From contig CAJTVA010000005.1 of the NCBI GenBank assembly GCA_910579585.1, forward strand, positions 1 through 59,055: a DNA stretch of 59,055 nucleotides. The letters run 5' to 3'. Under the pieces are notes generated by a model. That model saw only the letters and a program-made list of their open reading frames with translations. It was not told the origin of the DNA and made no database searches. Positions 30,859 to 40,046 of this stretch are shown one piece after another (the stretch's first letter is position 1; the number at the start of each line of letters is the position of its first letter). The stretch comes from an uncultured Christensenella sp. Its GTDB lineage: Bacteria > Bacillota > Clostridia > Christensenellales > Borkfalkiaceae. Both the position numbers and the translations under genes were made by a program.

Positions 30859-33081
30859 TTATTTGTTTTGTTGAGCTTCGCCCGCTAATCTTGACATCTG
30901 ATACAGCCGCTTACAGAGCGTATCTAAATCGGCTATAAGGTGGTCGAAGTTTTGAGCGGCGGCGTGTCTTGCCGCTTCTTCCACGATGGTCTGCGCTTGC
31001 TTAAAGCAATGCCTGTCAATGAGCTGCATAAGTTCGATTTGTCGGCTTTCTTCCAAAATCTCGGCTGTAATCAAACGGTCCGCTTCGCTCTTTATCTTGT
31101 CAATGGCGGTTGTGATTTGATGTTGCAAGGCAGCTTCGTTATTACGTCTGCCGCCGACAGGACGACGCGGCGGTATCACAATCGAGTTGCGCTTTTTCAT
31201 ATCATAGAAAATCTTTTCTTCGTCAAAATATCTGCCCACGCTGAGCCTCTGTTCCGTCTTTTCCAAATTGAACGCTTTAATCGCAAACGACGGCGTAAAC
31301 TTCGAGCGGATAGGCTGATAGCCGAAAACCGTAACAATCGTGTTGCCCATATCGTTCGGGCTGTTGAGCTGCGAGAGTTCGGACGGATAGATTAGCGGAC
31401 GCTCCTTTATGGATGCGTTGCTGTTTATGTCGTCCGCCTTAACCGTGTTGTAACCGACGTTACGCGTGATAACGGAAAAGTTACCGCAACGCTTCGAGAA
31501 TTCTTCCACCGTCTTGTAGTCGCTCGTGCCGATGAACGCTTGGATATTGCAGTTCGATTTGATAATATCCGCAACCTTGTCGTCATACACTTTCGCAAGC
31601 TGTGCGTAGGATTGAATAACAAGGCACAGCCATAGGTTACGGCTTCGTCCGACAGTTACCATTTGTTCCATTTTGTGAATAGGCGGCAGGTTGCCGAACT
31701 CATCCATAAGAAAGTACACCGCACGCGGCAACGATAAGTCAGGATAGGTGTTCGCTTTTGCGACAAGTTCCTTATACGCTTGCAAGAGAACCATAGCAGC
31801 CAACGTATGGCGCGTTTCCTTTTCGTCGGGGATTTGCAGGAACAGTGCAATAGGTTTTTCCGCCATATCCGAGAACGTGATTTCGTTCGACGACGTAAGC
31901 GAGCATAGCGAAAGGTCCGAGAAAATATTGAGTTTATCGAACATAGTCGATAGGTAACTTCCTCGCGTCTTATCCGCACTATCCAAAACTTGTTTGGATA
32001 ACGCCAACGCTTTCGAGAGCGGTCCGCGCTGTTGAAAGTATTTCATAAGCTCGGCGCAGTCGTCTTCGGTATTCGTGGCGATTTTCATAAGGTTGTAGAA
32101 ATTGTATTTTTCTTTCGTCATACCGAGTTCGGGATTTGCGCTGTCTTCGAGCATTGCGATTGCGATTGCAAGTATAAAGTTCTTTGCGCCGCTTTCCCAA
32201 ATCGGTTCGTTCTTGTTCGTAATCGGGCATAGGACGGTTATCATATCGTGCAGGTCTTCGTACACTTGGTCGAACAGCCATTGCTTTTTCACTTGCATAG
32301 CCGATTGCAAATCTTCGGGCTTGTTGTAGAATTCGCCGTCGAACACATAACCGCCGTTTTCTTCGTCCGCAGTTACTTCGTCTTCAAGGTGCAGCATACG
32401 CTGATAGAACAGAAAAGGTCGTTCAAGCGGGTTCCACCGCACCGAGTTATATGGATTGCGCAGGTCGAGAACTTTTACCGTGTAGCCCTTATCCGTAAGA
32501 GATTTTGCGTGTAAGGCGTAGAGTTCGCCCTTCGGATCGGATATCAGCATAGACGGCTTCGCCGCGCTCTGCGAGAGTATCTGCACTACGGGATTGATAA
32601 ACGTGGTCGTCTTGCCGCTGCCCGTCGTTCCGATAATCATGGTGTGCGCGTTCTTTGCAAAATGTACAGTATAATTGCCCTTGCGTTCGACGGCTTTAAT
32701 GGGTATGCCGACAATGGGCTTCTCTGCAAGTTCCGAGTATTCAGATACGATGTAGTTTTTGTCGATTTCTTCGTCCGTTTGAAAACGGGCTTGTTCCAAG
32801 TTCGCCGCGACGTCGTTGTCCCGTTCGTCGCCTTGTATGATTTTCTTACTGTTTTTAAGCCAATAATGCTTGTAGTAATAAGCAAGCACAACGGTTAGCG
32901 CAATGACGGATAGCAAGAGAGCGTAAAGGTATGTTTTTCCGTCCAAGAGCAGCCCAAACTGTATGCGAAAATGAAAGTTGTTGCTTAATAAGCAGTTAAG
33001 GAAAAATCCCGCAACGAGAGATATTCCGAGAACGATTGCAAGCGCAATCAAAAGGTGTTTTATGCGTTTATTCCATTTCAT
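30859..33081 (-). CDS. virD4: VirD4/TraG type IV coupling protein
   Basis: A 740-aa DNA-pumping ATPase that links the relaxase-DNA complex to the transfer channel. Two N-terminal membrane helices (about residues 10-65) are followed by the soluble ATPase with Walker A MIIGTTGSGKTTTFINP, LISDPKGELY, and Walker B AVYFLMDEFGNLPPI, then VIQSYAQLAKVYD. I use ATG 33081 (MKWNKRIKHLL), close to the first membrane helix; the longer frame to 33126 overlaps the relaxase by 59 nt. The relaxase stop lies 10 nt inside this gene's start, so the two are coupled. Confidence 0.93.
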   Translation of the reverse strand: MKWNKRIKHLLIALAIVLGISLVAGFFLNCLLSNNFHFRIQFGLLLDGKTYLYALLLSVIALTVVLAYYYKHYWLKNSKKIIQGDERDNDVAANLEQARFQTDEEIDKNYIVSEYSELAEKPIVGIPIKAVERKGNYTVHFAKNAHTMIIGTTGSGKTTTFINPVVQILSQSAAKPSMLISDPKGELYALHAKSLTDKGYTVKVLDLRNPYNSVRWNPLERPFLFYQRMLHLEDEVTADEENGGYVFDGEFYNKPEDLQSAMQVKKQWLFDQVYEDLHDMITVLCPITNKNEPIWESGAKNFILAIAIAMLEDSANPELGMTKEKYNFYNLMKIATNTEDDCAELMKYFQQRGPLSKALALSKQVLDSADKTRGSYLSTMFDKLNIFSDLSLCSLTSSNEITFSDMAEKPIALFLQIPDEKETRHTLAAMVLLQAYKELVAKANTYPDLSLPRAVYFLMDEFGNLPPIHKMEQMVTVGRSRNLWLCLVIQSYAQLAKVYDDKVADIIKSNCNIQAFIGTSDYKTVEEFSKRCGNFSVITRNVGYNTVKADDINSNASIKERPLIYPSELSQLNSPNDMGNTIVTVFGYQPIRSKFTPSFAIKAFNLEKTEQRLSVGRYFDEEKIFYDMKKRNSIVIPPRRPVGGRRNNEAALQHQITTAIDKIKSEADRLITAEILEESRQIELMQLIDRHCFKQAQTIVEEAARHAAAQNFDHLIADLDTLCKRLYQMSRLAGEAQQNK

Positions 33082-34282
33082 CGAGTTCCATAACTCCTTG
33101 TGCGTTTTCTTCGCGGGCTTCTTCAAGCTTTTTTAAGTATTCTTCAAAAAAGAACATAGAATCCGCTTCCATAGCGGCTTGCAACTGTGCGCTTCGGGAG
33201 AGAACGTCGAACGCCGTTTTGTTGCGGATTCGCTTGCGGGCAAGACGGCTCTTTGCCGGACGCTCTTTCTTTTTGTACACGCGGACGTAGTTAAGAATTT
33301 GATTGCCCATTCGTCTGTACAGGTCTTCAAGGTATGTTTCGGATTTAAGGTATCTATCCCGATATTTTTCGGGGACCTTATTACGAATGAGCATTTCTCG
33401 CGTTTCGTCGTCGTGCCTTTTTACCTCGCCGCAGAACTTCAAAAAGGCTTTGTGCCATTTCCGATTGCTCTTTATGGCTATGTCCGTAATCTGCCTTATA
33501 AGGGGTTTTAACGGGTACATATTCTCGCTATCGTATGAGAGCCGACCTTCGCTCGGTAAACTTTCCGCAAGCCGCAAGATAAGAGATTGAAATTCGCTAT
33601 TGTAGCGGATTTGACAGTCCTTCGAGAACAGTACGTTTTGCGTGAGCGTCGTTACGTCTTTTCGGGCAATTCGTAGTTCGGCGGATATGTCCGTTAAGTT
33701 TTGCTCAACGTGAATTTTGAACCGGTCTAAACAGGCGCGGTTTATTTTACCGAGCGAGTATTGCAATTCTTTCGAGCGTTTCCGCAGGCGCGTAGGCTCG
33801 TTCTCAAAAAAGCTGATATGAATATGCCGATGCCGCTTGTTCGTATGCAGCCCTGCGAACCAAGTTATGTTGTCGGGGTTAAAGCCGGCGTCTTTGAGAA
33901 AGCGCGGCATTTCGCACTTCATCATTTCGTAGGCTTGCTCGTAGTTGTTGCAATAGGTCTGCCCGAATTCGGGTTGAAAGGTCAATAGGCAATCCCATAT
34001 AATGCTTTTGGTCGTCCGCAGCTTTTTTCGCAGGGCAACGCGCTCTTTATAGCCGAGCAATCCGTTTTTGCCGAATATTCCCGTGCTTTTTTCTCTATCC
34101 CCCGAATACGAAATGTAATCTTGCTTCGAGCCCGTATCGACATAGGTAACGTAATCTTGCGCCTGATTGCAGGAATAGAATTTACGTTTCGGACCGTAAC
34201 GCTCATTGCGTGTTGGGTATTTGGCAAGCGTTTCTTCGTTTTCAACGTAGAGTATCTTACAGTTGACGTTGGGAACGCTCAA
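33068..34282 (-). CDS. MOBP/MobL-type relaxase
   Basis: A 404-aa relaxase that would nick oriT and pilot the strand. The HUH motif is visible in WFAGLHTNKRHRHIHISFFENEP (about residues 140-165), preceded by IIWDCLLTFQPEFGQ and EMPRFLKDAG typical of MobL/MOBP proteins. Candidate nucleophile tyrosines lie at the N-terminus (AQDYVTYVD, QDYISYSGDR); which one acts is not clear. The C-terminal half is basic and helical. It starts at TTG 34282, overlapping the RHH gene stop (TTGA), so it needs translation coupling. Confidence 0.82.
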   Translation of the reverse strand: MSVPNVNCKILYVENEETLAKYPTRNERYGPKRKFYSCNQAQDYVTYVDTGSKQDYISYSGDREKSTGIFGKNGLLGYKERVALRKKLRTTKSIIWDCLLTFQPEFGQTYCNNYEQAYEMMKCEMPRFLKDAGFNPDNITWFAGLHTNKRHRHIHISFFENEPTRLRKRSKELQYSLGKINRACLDRFKIHVEQNLTDISAELRIARKDVTTLTQNVLFSKDCQIRYNSEFQSLILRLAESLPSEGRLSYDSENMYPLKPLIRQITDIAIKSNRKWHKAFLKFCGEVKRHDDETREMLIRNKVPEKYRDRYLKSETYLEDLYRRMGNQILNYVRVYKKKERPAKSRLARKRIRNKTAFDVLSRSAQLQAAMEADSMFFFEEYLKKLEEAREENAQGVMELDEME

Positions 34283-34746
34283 CGCAGACCGTAACGGCTT
34301 TCGAGCGAAACGATGATTTTTTCAAAACGCATAGGCAGGTCGTCGAAAAATCCGTCTTCCACTTTCTCGGAAAGGGGCGGCGTTCCCGCAAGCTCGCTCG
34401 TTTTGATATTGTAGATGGCCGCAAGTAACTTTTCCGCAACCGCAACGTGGACGTAGAGCTTCTTAAACTGTGTTTTAAGGTACTGCGCCGTTTCCGTAGT
34501 AATTGCGTGTATCTCTTTGATTTCGTCCGTCAGAGTGCCCGCAGCGGCGCAGGGCGGAACGGGATTGCCTACGGGCGGAACAGGCGGAACGGGGTTCATC
34601 TGCTTTACGCCGAGCCGCAAGAGTTCGGTAAGGAATTCGTTTTTGTTTCTGAACTCTCTATGGTGCGCGTCGAACGCTCTGCCGATTTCGGCAATGAGTT
34701 CGGGATCGTAAAGGCGAATGGTATGCTGTACTTCAAAATTTTTCAT
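34279..34746 (-). CDS. Ribbon-helix-helix relaxosome accessory protein
   Basis: A 155-aa protein with an N-terminal ribbon-helix-helix pattern: QHTIRLYDPELIAEIGRAF then NKNEFLTELLRLGVKQM. A short proline-rich linker (PVPPVPPVGNPVPP) leads to a helical C-terminal half that could oligomerise or contact the relaxase. RHH proteins just upstream of relaxase genes usually bind oriT and help nicking. AAGGAG precedes the ATG, and the end overlaps the relaxase start by 4 nt. Confidence 0.75.
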   Translation of the reverse strand: MKNFEVQHTIRLYDPELIAEIGRAFDAHHREFRNKNEFLTELLRLGVKQMNPVPPVPPVGNPVPPCAAAGTLTDEIKEIHAITTETAQYLKTQFKKLYVHVAVAEKLLAAIYNIKTSELAGTPPLSEKVEDGFFDDLPMRFEKIIVSLESRYGLR

Positions 34747-34763
34747 TTTATATGCTCCTTGTT

Positions 34764-35009
34764 TTAATTATTTTCGTTGTTTTCTGCAAGCGGATTTTTA
34801 ACGCCGGTTGCTTGCCAATCTATGTAGTGCTGTGCAAGCTCGGCTTTGAAAAAATAAATGAAATTATGCGCCGTTTCTTTCCCCACGCTTTCGCCGTTTA
34901 AGAGCTTATCCGCTTCGTTTTGCTCTATGTTCAGTAGTGCGGCGAAATCTTTTTCGGATAACTTTTTCGCTTTCAAAAACGAGCGTAGTTTTTCCTTGTT
35001 TGCTATCAT
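34764..35009 (-). CDS. Small HTH (XRE-like) protein
   Basis: An 81-aa protein. Residues 3-55 (NKEKLRSFLKAKKLSEKDFAALLNIEQ then NEADKLLNGESVGKETAHNFIYFF) follow the helix-turn-helix pattern of XRE/Cro-type regulators. I begin at ATG 35009, 6 nt after GGAGG, not the in-frame codon at 35051. It precedes the RHH-relaxase genes and may regulate the transfer operon. Confidence 0.7.
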   Translation of the reverse strand: MIANKEKLRSFLKAKKLSEKDFAALLNIEQNEADKLLNGESVGKETAHNFIYFFKAELAQHYIDWQATGVKNPLAENNENN

Positions 35010-35097
35010 AATTACCTCCGATTTTTGTTTGAAAAGTTTTAACCCCTTCACTTATAAGGGAATGGGACATCCCTAAAAGCGGACTACTTTTACCGTT

Positions 35098-35511
35098 TTA
35101 GGAAAATTTCTTCAAAATTTTATGCCCTGCTGCTTTCAAATGGCGTCTAACCGCTGCCTCGTCGATTTTGAGTTTTTCTGCAATTTCCGCTTTGGTATAT
35201 CTGTTTTCGTAATACATCATCATAACCTGTTTTTGACGCGGCGTAAGAAAATCCGCAAGTTCTATAAGTGTGATTTTATCTTCTTCCTTGTTCAGTAGTT
35301 CTTGTAGCGGATCGGGCGAAGAATTGTCTGGAATATCCACGCCTTTTTCGATAAGTAAATCCAACGAAACTATGTTTTTTCCACGCTTCTTTTCACGTTC
35401 ATGCGCTTTACGTTCTTCGTGTTCGAGCTTTGCATATTCTTTTGCAAATTCTTCCGTAACTTCGATTACTTCCTTGTGTCCGTCCGAAAACTTGTAATTG
35501 ATAGTAGCCAT
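35098..35511 (-). CDS. Sigma-70 region 4-like regulator, copy 1
   Basis: A 137-aa protein. The N-terminus (INYKFSDGHKEVIEVTEEFAKEYAKL) is shared with the next gene. The C-terminus is a sigma region-4-like HTH: LADFLTPRQKQVMMMYYENRYTKAEIAEKL then KIDEAAVRRHLKAAGHKIL. It resembles the Orf7-type sigma-like regulators of Tn916-family elements and lacks region 2, so it is a regulator or partial sigma rather than a full sigma factor. AAGGAG precedes the ATG. Confidence 0.8.
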   Translation of the reverse strand: MATINYKFSDGHKEVIEVTEEFAKEYAKLEHEERKAHEREKKRGKNIVSLDLLIEKGVDIPDNSSPDPLQELLNKEEDKITLIELADFLTPRQKQVMMMYYENRYTKAEIAEKLKIDEAAVRRHLKAAGHKILKKFS

Positions 35512-35567
35512 AAATACTCCTTAAAATGTAGTCAAGGCTTGTCCCTTGTACTTATAAGGAGTAGAAA

Positions 35568-35585
35568 GGGGGTTACACAACCCCC
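35568..35585 (-). terminator. Hairpin at the stop of the second sigma-like gene
   Basis: GGGGGTT and AACCCCC form a perfect 7-bp stem around GTGT, with the stop codon TAG touching its 5' edge and CTTTCTAC after it on the minus strand. It separates the two sigma-like genes and may partly end transcription. Confidence 0.5.
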
Positions 35586-35998
35586 TAATTGAAAAATTGT
35601 CGTAAACGGTTCAAAATTTTAGTGTGGCGATTTTGTATCGCTTGATAAGAAACACCGAATTCTTTCGCAAGTTCTTTTAACGACTTATTTTGTATGTAGA
35701 TTAACTTTAATAATTCGATTTGCTGTGGGGTAAGATAATCACTTATAATCTTTCGTAAACCTTCTTTTATTTCATTACGGATTATTATGTCTTCGGCAGA
35801 TTCGTTTTCACTCTCAAACTGACTACCCAGTTCTGCCAAAGCATTCATAGAAACTAATTTCTTACGACTACGCCATTGATAACGCCATTCTTCACGCTTT
35901 GTTTCTTTTTCAAAAAGCGCATATTCATTCGCAAATTCTTCCGTAACTTCGATTTCTTCATAGTGTCCGTCCGAAAAACGGTATAAAATAAATGCCAT
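35585..35998 (-). CDS. Sigma-70 region 4-like regulator, copy 2
   Basis: A 137-aa paralogue of the previous gene with the same length and N-terminal layout (YRFSDGHYEEIEVTEEFANEYALFEKE) and a C-terminal HTH: SDYLTPQQIELLKLIYIQNKSLKELAKEFGV then SYQAIQNRHTKILNRLRQFF. The pair look like a tandem duplication that has diverged in the HTH, so they may read different promoters. It is the first gene of the leftward transfer operon. AAGGAG precedes the ATG. Confidence 0.8.
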   Translation of the reverse strand: MAFILYRFSDGHYEEIEVTEEFANEYALFEKETKREEWRYQWRSRKKLVSMNALAELGSQFESENESAEDIIIRNEIKEGLRKIISDYLTPQQIELLKLIYIQNKSLKELAKEFGVSYQAIQNRHTKILNRLRQFFN

Positions 35999-36016
35999 AG
36001 CCCCAAGCTCCTTTTA

Positions 36017-36041
36017 GATTTGAATTTGTTTTGTTCAAATC
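36017..36041. promoter_or_regulatory. Dyad in the leader of the transfer operon
   Basis: GATTTGAA and TTCAAATC lie 9 nt apart just upstream of the first regulator gene. The dyad could be an operator or an RNA hairpin next to the ribosome-binding site. I could not place a convincing promoter in 36042-36100. Confidence 0.4.
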
Positions 36042-36098
36042 CGACAGAGTAGGACTGCGGCATTTCAAAATGCGACTTTTTTCGCACCAAATAAAAAA

Positions 36099-36135
36099 AG
36101 CGTTCACGCGGTTTTGCGTGAACGCCTTGATTTTA
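36099..36135 (-). terminator. Terminator of the BspA-like gene
   Basis: GCGTTCACGC pairs perfectly with GCGTGAACGC around GGTTTT; on the minus strand the stem is followed by T7. It lies about 52 nt past the stop of the BspA-like gene. Confidence 0.8.
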
Positions 36136-36186
36136 TTATTTAGTATTATTGTTTTTAATCTTTGTCTTTGTGTGCCGTTTTGCGGC

Positions 36187-39100
36187 TTAATTTTCTTTGG
36201 CTATATCGCCGTCGGTGCAGTGAACGGTATAGTCGCCTGTGTTGAGATTCCAATCATCGCCTTTTGTAATCGCATTCCATTGCGCCATTGTGCCGTTAAA
36301 GGTTATACTCGTTAAACTACCGCAATCTTCGAATGCATTCCAGCCGATACCATTTACACTATTTGGTATAATTATACTTGTAAGACTACTACAATCATAG
36401 AACGCACCATGACCGATACCCGTTACGCCGTCGGGTATGGTTATACTCGTTAGACTGCTACAACCACTGAACGCATAAGAGCCTATACTCGTTACGCCAT
36501 TACCTATATTTACACTCGTTAGACTGCTACAACCACTGAACGCACAAGAGCCGATGCTCGCTACGCTGTCGGGTATGGTTATGCTTGTAAGACTTCCGCA
36601 ATTTTCGAACGCATAATCGCCTATACTCGTTACGCTGTTGGGTATGATTATGCTTGTAAGACTTCCGCAATTTCCGAACGCATAATCGCCTATACTCGTT
36701 ACGCTGTCGGGTATGGTTATGTTTATAATACTTACGCAATTGTAAAACGCATACCTTCCGATACTCGTTACGCTATTGCCTATTATTACGCTCGTAAGAT
36801 CACTGCAATTGTAGAATGCATTATCGCCAATACTCGTTACGCTATTAGGTATGGTTATACTCGAAAGACTACTGCAAAAACCGAACACATCCTCGCCGAT
36901 ACTCGTTACACTGTTGCCTATTATTACGCTTGTAAGACTACTGCATTGGTAGAATGCAGTATCACCGATACTTGTTACGCTATCAGGTATGGTTATGCTC
37001 GAAAGACTACTGCAATTGTAGAACGCTGAACTATAAATAATCTTTGTATTTGTATTTATTGTACAAGAAAGAATAGACGTATCTTTTGCTTTTATCAACA
37101 CTAAATAAGGATTTGTATTGTTTCCAAGATAGAATGCATTATCGTATTCATTATATCGTAAATTATTGCAACCGCTGAACGCAGAACCGCCGATACTCGT
37201 TACGCTATTCGGTATTGTTATACTCGTTAAACTACTGCAATCTTCAAATGCAGAATCGCCGATACTCGTTACGCCGTTGCCTATGGTTATACTCGTAAGA
37301 CTACTGCACTTATAGAACGTATTATCATCAATACTCGTTACACTGTCTGGTATGGTTATACTCGTAAGACTGCTGCAACCGCTGAAAGCATAATCGCCTA
37401 TACTCGTTACGCTGTCGGGTATGGTTATGCTTGTAAGACTACTGCAACTGTTGAACGCAGACCGTCCGATACTCGTTACGCTGTTGCCTATGGTTATGCT
37501 TGTAAGACTGCTGCAACCGCTGAAAGCATAATCGCCGATACTCGTTACACTGTCGGGTATGGTTATGCTTGTTAGACTGCTGCAATTACGGAACGCATAA
37601 TCGCCTATACTCGTTACGCTGTCGGGTATGGTTATGCTTGTTAGACTGCTGCAATTACGGAACGCATTATCATCAATACTCGTTACACTGTTGGGTATAG
37701 TTATGTTTGTAAGCCCACTGAAATTATAGAATGCATCTTGGGCAATACGGGTGCCGCCTGTTATGATTATTGTTTTTAACGATGATGGTACGTATTTTTT
37801 TATATCAGAATAGAGTTGTGCTCCGAAAGCAAATCCGAAATGCGTATATTGAGCCTTATCATTACTGCTTACGCCCCCAAAAGGTAACACCATAAGTTCG
37901 AGAGCAGTACAATTCCTAAACGCGCCATAGCCTATATTCGCTACGCTGTCTGGTATAGTTATGCTTGTTAGCCTACTGCAATCTGCAAATGCAGAAGAAC
38001 CGATAGCCGTTATGCCGTCTGGTATAGTAATTGCGCCCTTCACTTTCGGTATATAAATAAACTTCGTTTTTGCTCTGTTATATAAGATACCGTCTTGGCT
38101 CGCATAATGAGTGTTATTTGCAGCTACGATTATGCTTGTAAGACTGTTGCAACCGCTGAAAGCAGAACTGTCGATACTCGTTACGCTGTCTGGTATGGAT
38201 ATAATTTTGAGTCCACTAAAACCGTAGAACGCAGAACTGCTGATACTCGTTACGGGTTTATCGTTATATTTTGCGGGAATAGCGAGCACGCCCGTTCCGT
38301 TTTTATTTTCAACGCCCGTAACTTCATACTCTTTGCCGTTGTTTATTTCTTGATAGGTAAGGGTACCCGCAATACGCAACCAAATCCCGTTTTCTTTAAT
38401 GCGTTTCGCATTTTGCGCAAGGTTGGTTAAACTGTCGCTCGTTACCGTTGCCGTTTCCTGTCCAGTCGTCTTTACCGTAGTTACCTGCCAACTCGCCGAA
38501 CTTGCATTGCTTGCGAACGTAACGCTGTTAAGTTGGGAATTAAGCGAAAAACTGCCTTCCATATACCATACCGTATCGGGAATGGTAACGCTTGTAAGGG
38601 AACAGCTCCCGAATGCGCTTGAACCCAATTCTTCCGCTTTTCCCAAATCCAAAGTTTTCAGAGAATCGCACCCAGCAAACGCTCTATCATAAACGTATTT
38701 CGTTCCGCCGAGCTGCACCGAAGTCAAGCTCATACAACTGCCGAACGCATTCGTTTGTACGGTCTGCATATTTGCAGGCAATGCAAGCGACAAAATTCCC
38801 GTGCGTTCAAACGCGCTTTCGCTTACTGTTATAAGTTTTGAATCGCTTGCAAAGTTAAGCGATTTCAGATTGCTGTTGAAATAAAACGCTTTCGTTCCGA
38901 TTTCCGTTACTTTGCTGCCTATGGTTACGCTGTTTATCGTGCCGCATTTGTAAAACGCATATTTATTTATTCTTGCGGTGTTAATCGTAATATCCGTTGC
39001 CGCCTGACCGTCAATAAAAAGTTTTGCTTTGCCGTTTGCAAGCGGGTTGGCGGGTTCGTTTATGTTCTGATTGAGTAAAATATATTCTTTCATTTCGATA

Positions 39101-39915
39101 TTACACCAATCGTCCGCTGTTCCGCTATAATGTACTTCGGTAAGGGCGGAAAGTTCGCCAAACTCGCCGAACGAACGCTCGTCGAATTTTATCACCGATT
39201 TCGGTATCAAAATTTTCTCCAACTTGCCGCATTCGGAAAATAACTGCTCGGGCAGTTCCGCAACGCCTTCGCCTATCGTTACGCTTAATAAATTGTTACA
39301 GCGCATAAACGCGGCTTTGCCGATTTTTATAACGCTATCGGGAATGATAATGCTTGTCAGCGTATTTTCGCCTTTGAACGCGTTTTCTGCAATCTCTTTC
39401 ACGGGTTTTCCGTTGTGCGTTTCGGGGATTTCTACATCGCCCGAAAGTCCGCCGATTCCGCGAACGATATAATAACTTTTATCTTCGCTCGGCTTATAAT
39501 CGAACGTAACCGTCCAAACCGCGTAAAGCGTTATGTTTCCGCTCAGTTTGTCGTTCTCGAAATCCCATAAGTTTTCGCCGTCTCTATCTTTTGCCCAGCC
39601 GGTAAATACGTACCGAGCGCGCTCAGGCGTTTTTAACGGCGGCATAAGCTCTTTTTGCTTTGTTGTAAGCGTCATTTTCGTTCCGTCCGCCGAAACTACC
39701 GTGCCGTCGTCGAGCGTAACGTCGTCATCAAGTTCGATATCGCCTTTATCGAATTGCCCGCCGTTTGCATCGTACACGACGGTATATTCGCCTGTTTGCG
39801 ACGGGTTTTCCTGTTCGCCGCCATTAGGTTTACCGCCGATACCGCAAGCGGCAAGCCCTGCCACGCAGGCAAATACGCATACAAGCGAGAGAAAAGCAAC
39901 TAAAAACTTTTTCAT
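36187..39915 (-). CDS. BspA-like leucine-rich repeat surface lipoprotein
   Basis: A 1242-aa exported lipoprotein. The signal peptide ends in the lipobox LAAC (Cys near residue 25). An InlB B-repeat-like domain follows (YTVVYDANGGQFDKGD, RYVFTGWAKDRDG, NITLYAVW). The remainder is BspA-type LRR_5 repeats of 23 residues, of the kind CSSLTSITIPDSVTSIGDYAFSG, more divergent in the first half and nearly identical from about residue 690 on. BspA-type proteins bind host or microbial surfaces. The start is ATG 39915 with AAGGAG 5 nt before, not the GTG at 39921. Upstream is the candidate invertible promoter. Confidence 0.92.
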   Translation of the reverse strand: MKKFLVAFLSLVCVFACVAGLAACGIGGKPNGGEQENPSQTGEYTVVYDANGGQFDKGDIELDDDVTLDDGTVVSADGTKMTLTTKQKELMPPLKTPERARYVFTGWAKDRDGENLWDFENDKLSGNITLYAVWTVTFDYKPSEDKSYYIVRGIGGLSGDVEIPETHNGKPVKEIAENAFKGENTLTSIIIPDSVIKIGKAAFMRCNNLLSVTIGEGVAELPEQLFSECGKLEKILIPKSVIKFDERSFGEFGELSALTEVHYSGTADDWCNIEMKEYILLNQNINEPANPLANGKAKLFIDGQAATDITINTARINKYAFYKCGTINSVTIGSKVTEIGTKAFYFNSNLKSLNFASDSKLITVSESAFERTGILSLALPANMQTVQTNAFGSCMSLTSVQLGGTKYVYDRAFAGCDSLKTLDLGKAEELGSSAFGSCSLTSVTIPDTVWYMEGSFSLNSQLNSVTFASNASSASWQVTTVKTTGQETATVTSDSLTNLAQNAKRIKENGIWLRIAGTLTYQEINNGKEYEVTGVENKNGTGVLAIPAKYNDKPVTSISSSAFYGFSGLKIISIPDSVTSIDSSAFSGCNSLTSIIVAANNTHYASQDGILYNRAKTKFIYIPKVKGAITIPDGITAIGSSAFADCSRLTSITIPDSVANIGYGAFRNCTALELMVLPFGGVSSNDKAQYTHFGFAFGAQLYSDIKKYVPSSLKTIIITGGTRIAQDAFYNFSGLTNITIPNSVTSIDDNAFRNCSSLTSITIPDSVTSIGDYAFRNCSSLTSITIPDSVTSIGDYAFSGCSSLTSITIGNSVTSIGRSAFNSCSSLTSITIPDSVTSIGDYAFSGCSSLTSITIPDSVTSIDDNTFYKCSSLTSITIGNGVTSIGDSAFEDCSSLTSITIPNSVTSIGGSAFSGCNNLRYNEYDNAFYLGNNTNPYLVLIKAKDTSILSCTINTNTKIIYSSAFYNCSSLSSITIPDSVTSIGDTAFYQCSSLTSVIIGNSVTSIGEDVFGFCSSLSSITIPNSVTSIGDNAFYNCSDLTSVIIGNSVTSIGRYAFYNCVSIINITIPDSVTSIGDYAFGNCGSLTSIIIPNSVTSIGDYAFENCGSLTSITIPDSVASIGSCAFSGCSSLTSVNIGNGVTSIGSYAFSGCSSLTSITIPDGVTGIGHGAFYDCSSLTSIIIPNSVNGIGWNAFEDCGSLTSITFNGTMAQWNAITKGDDWNLNTGDYTVHCTDGDIAKEN
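36430..37720 (-). repeat. Near-identical 69-bp tandem repeats inside the BspA-like gene
   Basis: About 18 units with a 69-bp period, each carrying ATACTCGTTACGCTGT and GTATGGTTAT on the plus strand and varying only by a few bases. Two or three more divergent units interrupt the run around 37020-37180. High identity allows repeat number to change by slippage or recombination. Confidence 0.85.
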
Positions 39916-39941
39916 AAACACTCCTTTTCCGGCGGTTTCCG

Positions 39942-39969
39942 TTGTAGTAAAAGTGTACTTTAACTAAAC
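39942..39969 (+). promoter_or_regulatory. Recombination-type dyad, site 1 (core GT)
   Basis: TTGTAGTAAAAGT, central GT (39955-39956), then ACTTTAACTAAAC, which matches the complement of the left arm at 10 of 13 positions. The length of 28 bp with a 2-bp centre is the layout of a small serine recombinase crossover site. It lies 26 nt upstream of the BspA-like ATG. Confidence 0.6.
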
Positions 39970-39977
39970 TTAAATAC

Positions 39978-40007
39978 TTGCGTTATTTAGTGTCTTTATG
40001 GTATAAT
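39978..40007 (+). promoter_or_regulatory. Sigma-A promoter inside the putative invertible segment
   Basis: TTGCGT (39978-39983), 18-nt spacer and TATAAT (40002-40007) with an extended -10 TG at 39999-40000. It now reads toward the serine recombinase. After inversion between the two dyads it would read toward the BspA-like gene. Confidence 0.65.
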
Positions 40008-40046
40008 TAAGGAGCAAAATTATATTATTTTCGGCAATTTTCGGCG

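Noticed and set aside
36300..37720. Regular short repeats that might be a CRISPR array
   Set aside because: The 69-bp period is an exact multiple of codons in one long open frame and encodes 23-residue LRR_5 repeats; there are no unique spacers.
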